Below, piece after piece: positions 1-4,990 of a stretch of DNA of 5,643 nt (the stretch's first letter is position 1; each line of letters begins with the position of its first letter). Below the pieces are notes generated by a model. It made no database searches. It saw only the letters and a list, made by a program, of their open reading frames with translations, and had not been told where the DNA came from. The stretch lies in assembly GCA_017882205.1 (NCBI GenBank), contig JADGPY010000312.1, positions 1 to 5,643 of the forward strand. The letters run 5' to 3'. Both the position numbers and the translations under genes were made by a program. This stretch comes from Chitinophagaceae bacterium. GTDB lineage: Bacteria > Bacteroidota > Bacteroidia > Chitinophagales > Chitinophagaceae.

Positions 1-210
1 CTCCTCTTTCAGATTGGCCCGTTTCTCCCAGATTTTTGTAAATACCTCCTGAACCAATTCTTCTGCCTCTTCTTCTGATTTTAAATACCCAAGCGCAAAA
101 TGGTATAGACGTCCACTGTACTCTTTATATAAGGTATTAAACGCCAAAAGATTGCCTTTTGATAAATTATGTACCAACTGTGGTTCATTTTCTTTCCGCC
201 GGACTTGCAT
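1..210 (-). CDS. ECF-type RNA polymerase sigma factor, N-terminal part (partial, runs off left edge)
   Basis: The protein is predicted to bind core RNA polymerase and direct it to a special promoter set. The visible 70 residues carry sigma-70 region 2: a helix around residues 22-45 (AFNTLYKEYSGRLYHFALGY), then the typical acidic core-binding stretch at 46-63 (SEEEAEELVQEVFTKIWE). Regions 2.3-2.4 and 4 lie outside the window. The ATG at 210-208 is the start because an in-frame TGA lies two codons upstream (TGA CAT ATG). No Shine-Dalgarno sequence is seen, as usual for Bacteroidetes. It is divergent from the nitroreductase remnant at 454. A decayed copy of its first ~50 codons lies at about 2258-2378. 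In Bacteroidetes such sigmas often precede a FecR-like anti-sigma gene, which would be to the left and cannot be seen. The family call is strong; the regulon is unknown. Confidence 0.9.
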   Translation of the reverse strand, partial: MQVRRKENEPQLVHNLSKGNLLAFNTLYKEYSGRLYHFALGYLKSEEEAEELVQEVFTKIWEKRANLKEE

Positions 211-453
211 ATGTCAGAATATTGCTAACAGTTTACGACTTTTAAATAAATCATACGAGCAAGTTAGTAAATTTATAATATCAAAATAATTATCCTGCTA
301 AAATGATCAAAACGAATGGAAAAGATATATTTTTTCACTAATTGATCTGATTACAGATATTTAAATGAACAATGGTTAATTGTCTGAGTAAGGGTTTAAG
401 ATAATTTTATACAGGAATTTGCTTATTTTGTCTGATATTCTACAATATAGAAA
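211..453. other. AT-rich divergent spacer, left copy
   Basis: This spacer lies between the sigma start and the nitroreductase remnant. No open gene is visible. It matches the spacer at about 2379-2662 in scattered blocks: CTAAAATGATCAA near 298 against CTAAAATGATTAA near 2487, the 17-mer at 367-383 against 2569-2585 (about 14 of 17 bases), and 418-442 against 2626-2650 (20 of 25). It is therefore the left half of a duplicated divergent promoter region. Confidence 0.7.
418..442 (+). promoter_or_regulatory. Probable promoter block of the dead nitroreductase copy
   Basis: The block ends 11 bases before the remnant's ATG. It matches 2626-2650 at 20 of 25 positions, far better than the surrounding spacer. 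It contains TTATTTTG, one base off the Bacteroidetes -7 consensus TAnnTTTG. I infer a promoter from position and conservation; no clear -33 element is visible. Confidence 0.4.
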
Positions 454-613
454 ATGACAAAAATTTCAGATATTTTGCTTGATCGCAGGACTATACGTAA
501 AATTTACATCTGAACCTATTTATGATAAGCTCCTTAATGAACTGTTTGGAAAGTGAAGCAGAGCAACCACAAACTGGGAAATGCAGGTGTACTTATAATT
601 AACTCAGTAATCA
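454..613 (+). pseudogene. Nitroreductase N-terminal remnant (frameshift, internal stops, truncated)
   Basis: The reading starts MTKISDILLDRRTIRK and matches MTDFSEKLLQRRTIRK of the intact gene at 2663. One extra base at about 502-511 shifts the frame. After the shift it reads SEPIYDKLLNELFGK, a stop, then SRATTNWEMQVY. This aligns codon for codon with SSENIDDKLLNELFVM..RASTTGNMQVY of the intact protein. The stop replaces the Gly34 or Cys35 codon region. Homology fades at about 613, near codon 55, after a 5-base deletion. The other ~190 codons are absent. It keeps the FMN-phosphate-binding RRTIRK motif in sequence only and cannot make an enzyme. The next gene's stop codon begins 4 bases beyond it, which places a rearrangement breakpoint here. 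Confidence 0.85.
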
Positions 614-616
614 AAA

Positions 617-2197
617 TTATTTTATGCAGAATCCTGCATCAACCCAGTTTCCGAGGTCCAGTATATTGCGACTGCCCGCATCCATGCAAACCAAATTAAT
701 ATACCTGCTTCCATTTGGAATTATGACATCAAAACACCATGGCTCCTGCGAAATTCGCATTATAGGACTTTCAGCCATCATCTTTCCATCAATAAAAACG
801 CGAAAAACAACACTACAGTGCATTACCAAATTCCGCCCTAATTCATGATCAAGCAAATTGTCATCAATTCCCGCTTTAGCTACAAAACGTTCGTATTCGG
901 GTTTCAATTCATAACGGACTGCTGAAGGTGCGCGGAAACCTAAGCCTTTCTCATAAACCTTTCCTCGTACACGCAACTTCTGATTTTCGTAAGACTTCCC
1001 GGTTTTCGGTAACCAAAAGCACGCTTCATAAGTAGAACTAATGTTCCCATAAGGGTCCAAAATGTAGTCTGAGTCATCCAAATATAAATTGGGTTTAGGT
1101 GGCTCGGGAGGTAAAAGCACGAAATAGGCATCTGTTGGAATGCTTATTAATTTCCCATTTCGGAATGCCGCCGTTTGTAAACTTGCAGTAGATGTAATAG
1201 AAAGCGGGTCTTTATATACGGGTGAATTATTTTTAGGTTTGCTGCCATCAAGAGTATAATGTATTTCTGCATCTTTTAACCATGGAGTAGTAAGAGTTAC
1301 AGTAACAGATTCCTTGAAGAAATATGGTCTGTTAAGTTTACCCCACGGAGTTATGCGTACTGTTTCAACTATCCATTTATCGTTCCATAACCCTGATTTA
1401 CGCCATTCATCTACCACATTGATAGTGGTAATACCAGCAAGTTCGAGATCCTCATCTGTTTGTATTGTACCATTATCGGGAGTAAATCCGGTATCCGGAT
1501 TATAATTTGTTATAGCATCGTTAATGTCTCTGGCAAGCATACAGTTTAAACCAGCTTGCCACATATACTGCAATGCACCGGGTTTTTCATACAAGCAAAC
1601 ATTTGTGTGTAGTCCCATATAGATAACATGTGTTATATCACGATCCTTAAGCAAAGTATATACTTCCTCAGTACTACTTGCAATAAAATCATTATCAGCT
1701 AAATAGAGATCCGGATTCATGCCATCCCAACCATAGTTTACTATACAATTAATACCCGGTCCACACATACACATACCAACCGGGGCGATAAATTTCGCCT
1801 TAAGCATTTCTCGTTCTTTTGGAACAGAAAGAAGTTTCATCCCTAATACTCGTTCTCGCTGAGGATAACCTGAATATGACCCTATAACGTCACTGGGACA
1901 CCAAATAATCGGCATCCCCATTTTTCTTGCAACTTCTAATGACTTGTTCCATCGGGGAACCATTGCCGACACTCGCTCACATGCTGTCATACACCAATGA
2001 TAGTTCCATGGATCAACAATAACAACGCCTATTTTTGAAGCATCAACGTCTTCAGTCCTGGTAATTACTTGATTTGTTTTTGGATCTCTTGTCTGAAGAG
2101 AAATATGTAGTATTTTACCCTCTGCAAAAAGACCATTTTGAATATTTCCAACCATCAAAATAGATAGTGAAGCTACTAAAAAATGTCTTGTTTTCAT
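617..2197 (-). CDS. Secreted isochorismatase-like cysteine hydrolase with chitobiase C-terminal-like and NPCBM domains
   Basis: The 526-residue protein is modular. Residues 1-25 look like a signal peptide (MKTRHF, hydrophobic stretch, likely cleavage after GLFA). Residues ~55-265 match the isochorismatase-like hydrolase fold: the presumed catalytic Asp62 is in VVIVDPWNYHWC and the presumed nucleophile Cys201 is in MGLHTNVCL. Residues ~288-360 resemble the CHB_HEX_C_1 domain (IHYTLDGSKP, SPVYKDPLSI). Residues ~370-526 match NPCBM, a putative carbohydrate-binding module (YEKGLGFRAPSAVRYEL, VFRVFIDGK, VCMDAGS). It is probably exported and works on or near a glycan, but its substrate is unknown. 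The family's usual catalytic Lys seems to be Asp168 in my hand alignment. It has 13 cysteines, including the cluster MCMCGPGINC at 142-151. The ATG follows an A-rich leader without a Shine-Dalgarno sequence. The gene fills the gap between the two repeat copies. Confidence 0.85.
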   Translation of the reverse strand: MKTRHFLVASLSILMVGNIQNGLFAEGKILHISLQTRDPKTNQVITRTEDVDASKIGVVIVDPWNYHWCMTACERVSAMVPRWNKSLEVARKMGMPIIWCPSDVIGSYSGYPQRERVLGMKLLSVPKEREMLKAKFIAPVGMCMCGPGINCIVNYGWDGMNPDLYLADNDFIASSTEEVYTLLKDRDITHVIYMGLHTNVCLYEKPGALQYMWQAGLNCMLARDINDAITNYNPDTGFTPDNGTIQTDEDLELAGITTINVVDEWRKSGLWNDKWIVETVRITPWGKLNRPYFFKESVTVTLTTPWLKDAEIHYTLDGSKPKNNSPVYKDPLSITSTASLQTAAFRNGKLISIPTDAYFVLLPPEPPKPNLYLDDSDYILDPYGNISSTYEACFWLPKTGKSYENQKLRVRGKVYEKGLGFRAPSAVRYELKPEYERFVAKAGIDDNLLDHELGRNLVMHCSVVFRVFIDGKMMAESPIMRISQEPWCFDVIIPNGSRYINLVCMDAGSRNILDLGNWVDAGFCIK

Positions 2198-2257
2198 ATT
2201 AAGTATTTTTAATTTTTAGTAATATAATTTTCTGGGGTTAAACTCTACTTTACTTCT

Positions 2258-2378
2258 ATTTGGATTTCAGATATTCAGTAGCAAAACTGGACAACCGTCC
2301 GCGATGCTCATTTTACAAGCTATTTAACGCTAAAAAAATACCTTTAGATAAGTTTCGCACCAAACGTGACTAGTTCTT
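2258..2378 (-). pseudogene. ECF sigma factor N-terminal remnant (internal stops, truncated)
   Basis: The minus strand reads LVRNLSKGIFLALNSL, a stop, then NEHRGRLSSFATEYLKSK. This aligns without gaps with LVHNLSKGNLLAFNTLYKEYSGRLYHFALGYLKSE of the intact sigma at 1-210. A tyrosine codon has become TAA (plus-strand bases 2313-2315), another stop (TAG) lies at 2370-2372, and more stops follow after the KSK. Weaker similarity continues toward 2205, just before the start of the isochorismatase-like gene. Everything downstream of region 2.1/2.2 is missing. It is a fossil and not a functional sigma. Confidence 0.82.
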
Positions 2379-2625
2379 TAAAGTATACTATTTGATTAGC
2401 CAGAATTATTACAAATATTAACTCTGAATCAACTAATCATAGTGGCAAGTTAAGAAATAAATGTTTCAATATTGAAATAGGTCTAAAATGATTAATGTTT
2501 TGAAACAGGCAATCTAAATTACCTGAAACCTCAGTGTTTAAGGTGTTTTTCTATTGACTGTTAGAGTTGAATAATGGTTCAATGTACTTAAGTTCTTATC
2601 ATACAAACTTTAGGTAATTAAGTAA
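2379..2625. other. AT-rich spacer, right copy
   Basis: No gene is visible on either strand. It aligns in patches with 211-417, for example AATCATA..CAAGTTA near 2436-2457 against 270-285. It is the old divergent promoter region, now with only the nitroreductase side serving an intact gene. Confidence 0.6.
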
Positions 2626-2650
2626 TTTACTTACTTTGCATAATATTCTA
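2626..2650 (+). promoter_or_regulatory. Probable nitroreductase promoter (-7-like TTACTTTG)
   Basis: TTACTTTG at 2631-2638 is one base off the Bacteroidetes -7 consensus TAnnTTTG. TTTA at 2609-2612, 18 bases upstream, is a weak -33 candidate (consensus TTG or TTTG). The block is 20/25 identical to 418-442 in the decayed copy, which supports a conserved role. It implies a short leader of about 20 bases before ATG 2663. Confidence 0.5.
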
Positions 2651-2662
2651 GATCACAAAAAA

Positions 2663-3412
2663 ATGACTGATTTCTCAGAAAAATTACTCCAACGAAGAAC
2701 AATACGGAAATATTCCTCCGAAAATATTGATGATAAGCTTCTTAATGAGCTTTTTGTTATGGGTTGCAGAGCTTCCACGACAGGGAATATGCAAGTTTAC
2801 AGCATAGTTATAAACCGTGATAATCAGATGAAAAGCCAACTTGCACCGCTTCATTTTAATCAGAAAATGATTACTGAGGCGCCTGTGGTTCTGACATTCT
2901 GTGCAGATTTCAACAGGTTTAACAAATGGTGCATCCTGAGAAATGCTCAACCAGGGTATAATAATTTTCTCTCATTTTTTACAGCGGCTATTGATGCGTT
3001 GCTGGTTGCCCAGACTTTTTGTATTGCTGCCGAAGCAAAAGGACTCGGGATATGTTATTTGGGGACCACCATCTATACTGCTGATAAAATCATTGAAGTG
3101 CTGAAGCTGCCAAAAGGAGTTGTCCCTGTTACTACCGTAACTCTCGGCTGGCCTTCCGGGAAACCGGAACAGGTAGACAGGTTGCCGCTGGAAGCAGTAA
3201 TTCATAAAGAGACATACAAGGATTATTCAACTGCCAGTATCGAAAATTATTATAAACAGAAAGAGGAACGAGCAGATTCACAACAGTTTGTTTTAGAGAA
3301 CAATAAAGAGACTCTGGCACAAGTCTTTACAGATATCAGATATAAAAAAGCCGACAATGTTTATTTCTCTAATACTCTCTTGCATGTACTAAAAGAGCAG
3401 GGGTTTATGTAA
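2663..3412 (+). CDS. NfsA/FRP-like nitroreductase family protein (FMN-dependent)
   Basis: The 249-residue protein is close in length to E. coli NfsA (240). It is predicted to be a cytoplasmic flavoenzyme that uses NAD(P)H to reduce nitro compounds, quinones or flavins; the true substrate is unknown. Visible signs are RRTIRKY at 11-17 (FMN phosphate), ASTTGNMQ at 37-44, Gln67 followed by the NfsA-like stretch ending FCADFNR (79-85), EAKGLGICYLG at 124-134, and LGWPSGKP from 161. The C-terminal extension from about residue 190 fits the NfsA/FRP group better than short nitroreductases. ATG 2663 is preferred over the in-frame TTG at 2636. Homology to the decayed copy starts exactly at this ATG, and the TTG overlaps the -7-like element. 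The gene stands alone, facing an old sigma remnant upstream and C-run repeats downstream. Confidence 0.9.
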   Translation: MTDFSEKLLQRRTIRKYSSENIDDKLLNELFVMGCRASTTGNMQVYSIVINRDNQMKSQLAPLHFNQKMITEAPVVLTFCADFNRFNKWCILRNAQPGYNNFLSFFTAAIDALLVAQTFCIAAEAKGLGICYLGTTIYTADKIIEVLKLPKGVVPVTTVTLGWPSGKPEQVDRLPLEAVIHKETYKDYSTASIENYYKQKEERADSQQFVLENNKETLAQVFTDIRYKKADNVYFSNTLLHVLKEQGFM

Positions 3413-3416
3413 GAGG

Positions 3417-3540
3417 CCCCCAAATCGAATAAGATAGGGGAAGAACCCCCAAACCCTTAAAACAGGAGTGACAATTGTGTTGTTAAGAGAATCAGGTTCG
3501 CATTTTGGAGTAGAGCCCCCAAACCCCCCGTGGGGGGCTT
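3417..3540. repeat. Three C-run repeats (CCCCCAAA) with a terminal G/C hairpin
   Basis: CCCCCAAA recurs at 3417-3424, 3446-3453 and 3516-3523. The last copy is longer: AGCCCCC at 3514-3520 can pair with GGGGGCT at 3533-3539, with an alternative hairpin formed by C 3524-3529 and G 3532-3537. It lies just before the DUF559 remnant. From general experience, such C/G-run repeats often accompany solitary DUF559 genes in Bacteroidetes; I cannot verify that here. A-run, not T-run, follows the hairpin on the plus strand. Confidence 0.65.
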
Positions 3541-3555
3541 AAAAAAATCTATACT

Positions 3556-3810
3556 ATGAGGGAACTTGATAAGAATATGTATTTCGGAGCAAAACCAGTT
3601 GTAATGGAACTGGCAAAATCGCTTAGAAATGCGATGACCTATCATGAGAAATTCTTATGGGAAAAATTAAAAGGGAAACAGATTTGTGGAGTTCGTTTTA
3701 GGAGGCAGCACGCTGTTAGTTTTTTTATTGTGATTTTTATTGTCATGAAGCAATGCTGGTGGTTGAAGTTGATGGTGAGATCCATTCATTCGTCTTTGGC
3801 GGGAGTATGA
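3556..3810 (+). pseudogene. DUF559 (Vsr-like endonuclease fold) gene, frameshifted and 3'-truncated
   Basis: Residues from LAKSLRNAMTYHEKFLWEKLKGKQICGVRFRRQHAV match the start of the DUF559 family, usually about 120 residues, related to very-short-patch-repair endonucleases. At 3730-3731 one base is missing: the codon after ATT has only GT. Resuming one frame over gives DFYCHEAMLVVEVDGEIH, the expected core with the conserved VEVDG strand. After that the match is lost and the C-terminal third (the EYD..R and GI.V.RF region) is absent. The sequence then runs into the 3' end of the convergent dehydrogenase gene. It is non-functional unless the frameshift is a sequencing error, and even then it lacks its end. 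It could once have been a small mobile or repeat-linked nuclease gene. Confidence 0.8.
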
Positions 3811-3817
3811 TATATAA

Positions 3818-4888
3818 TCACTTAAATTCTATTCCCAATTCTTTTGCAACTGCAACCAGGTCATCCTTTATTGCAGGAACAAGTTTGATTCCGTCTTTCC
3901 TGTTCCTCTCCTCAGCTTCTCGTTCCGGATCACCGGGAATCATCACCCGTTCCTGACCCTTAACCGGTTTGGCCGACCGGAATGTCTCAATCCATTCATC
4001 CATTTTTGTCTTGAATTCATTTGCAGGTTGGAAAGCATCAATTCTCATTGCTCCGAAAAAATGTCCGGTTCCTTTGCCAACCTTTTTATCGAGTACAGGA
4101 AGGTAAGCAACACTTGGAGGTACAAATGGTCCGAAGTTAGCCCCGCTGAATACGGCAGAAAAAATATCAACTATTGAAGAGAGGCAATAGCCTTTGTGAC
4201 TGCCATGAACCCTGTCTCCTCCAAGAGGAAGCATTGATCCTCCGGATTTAAGAATAGTCGGATCATCAGATGGCAGTCCATTTTTATCCTGCAGGTATCC
4301 GAATGGAACTTTTTCACCTTTTTTTTCAGCTACAGCGAGTTTGCCCCTTGCAATAGGAGTTGTTGCAAAATCTGCCACAAACGGAGGTTGTTTCATTGCA
4401 GGAATAGCAACTGCTATAGGATTTGTACCTATCATTCGGCTTATGGAAAAAACAGGAGCCACAAGCGGATTGGCATTAGTCAGACAGATACCTATCATGT
4501 CAGTTTCTAACGCCATCATTGCATAATACCCGGCAATACCAAAATGGTTGGAATTTCTTGCAGCAACCCATCCGGTTCCTGCCTTTTTTGCTTTTTCTAT
4601 GGCAGTCTCCATCGATCTCCTGGCAACTACCATCCCGACTGCATTATCTCCATCAATGACTGCTGTGCTTGGGGATTCGTGCACTATAGTCACCTGTGGA
4701 TCGGTATTAATCCGCCTGGCTTTCCATAATTCGTAATAGTCCTTTATCCTGATCATCCCGTGAGAAGCATGGTCCCTCATTTCAGCAGCAAGAAAAACAT
4801 CAGCAATAATTTTTGAATCATGTTCACTGCATCCCATCTTCATGAAGACGTTTTTCGTAAAGTCAAACAGGTAGTTATATGTGTACAT
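3818..4888 (-). CDS. Ldh2 family oxidoreductase (malate/L-lactate/ureidoglycolate dehydrogenase type)
   Basis: The 356-residue protein fits the usual 330-360 of the Ldh_2 family: NAD(P)-dependent 2-hydroxyacid dehydrogenases unrelated to the Rossmann-fold LDH/MDH. Family motifs are RDHASHGMIR (38-47), NSNHFGIAGYY (112-122; His115 is a presumed catalytic residue), NPLVAP and GTNPIAVAIPA (140-164), ARGKLAVAEKKGEKVP (180-195), LPSDDP (205-210), and HKGYCLSSIVDIFSAVFSGANFG (231-253). The substrate cannot be read; malate, lactate, ureidoglycolate and sulfolactate are all used in this family. No signal peptide is visible, so it is cytoplasmic. The charged tail from about 320 (DPEREAEERNRKDG) is the usual C-terminal cap. 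It follows the S41 peptidase gene in the same direction after 102 bases and converges on the DUF559 remnant. Confidence 0.9.
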   Translation of the reverse strand: MYTYNYLFDFTKNVFMKMGCSEHDSKIIADVFLAAEMRDHASHGMIRIKDYYELWKARRINTDPQVTIVHESPSTAVIDGDNAVGMVVARRSMETAIEKAKKAGTGWVAARNSNHFGIAGYYAMMALETDMIGICLTNANPLVAPVFSISRMIGTNPIAVAIPAMKQPPFVADFATTPIARGKLAVAEKKGEKVPFGYLQDKNGLPSDDPTILKSGGSMLPLGGDRVHGSHKGYCLSSIVDIFSAVFSGANFGPFVPPSVAYLPVLDKKVGKGTGHFFGAMRIDAFQPANEFKTKMDEWIETFRSAKPVKGQERVMIPGDPEREAEERNRKDGIKLVPAIKDDLVAVAKELGIEFK

Positions 4889-4916
4889 TATACATTTTAA
4901 TGATTAAATATTGCAA

Positions 4917-4972
4917 GGTAAAGGGTGCAGGGTAAATGGTGCATGGTGCATGGTGCTTGGTGCTTGGTGTGT
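4917..4972. repeat. Eight tandem heptads, GGTGCAT type
   Basis: The units are GGTAAAG, GGTGCAG, GGTAAAT, GGTGCAT, GGTGCAT, GGTGCTT, GGTGCTT, GGTGTGT. All begin GGT and are in perfect 7-bp phase. They occupy the spacer just upstream of the dehydrogenase start (29 to 84 bases away). Adjacent units pair up (CAT CAT, CTT CTT), which suggests slippage-type growth. Three units make 21 bases, so one strand reads as a spurious MVHGAWC-type peptide. Confidence 0.85.
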
Positions 4973-4990
4973 CAATGGTTATCTTTTATC

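Larger units (their letters stand above)
77..613. repeat. Diverged direct repeat, left copy (sigma N-term / spacer / nitroreductase N-term)
   Basis: This block pairs with 2263-2826 in the same orientation. It contains the sigma gene's first ~45 codons, the divergent spacer and ~55 nitroreductase codons. The coding arms align almost without gaps, with many substitutions by eye. The spacer aligns in patches. Edges are approximate: the left arm may extend to about position 20-30. Confidence 0.8.
2263..2826. repeat. Diverged direct repeat, right copy (sigma remnant / spacer / nitroreductase N-term)
   Basis: This is the partner of 77-613. Here the nitroreductase arm belongs to the intact gene and the sigma arm is the broken one, the reverse of the left copy. 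That reciprocal pattern is what a single tandem duplication of the internal segment gives. Confidence 0.8.

Noticed and set aside
2636..2662. TTG as an upstream start of the nitroreductase, adding nine residues
   Set aside because: It overlaps the -7-like element, and homology with the decayed copy begins at ATG 2663.
77..2826. Insertion sequence or composite transposon
   Set aside because: The flanking repeats are direct and made of host gene fragments; no transposase or terminal inverted repeat is visible. Only an insertion-like event is inferred.
3514..3547. Rho-independent terminator at the G/C hairpin
   Set aside because: On the plus strand it is followed by an A run; on the minus strand the U run would precede the hairpin. 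It does not fit a terminator in either direction.
3753..3956. A separate small plus-strand gene starting MLVVEVDGEIH
   Set aside because: Its first residues are the frameshifted continuation of the DUF559 gene, and the rest is antisense to the dehydrogenase gene.
4917..4972. CRISPR array
   Set aside because: The units are 7 bp with no spacers between them, so this is a simple tandem repeat.
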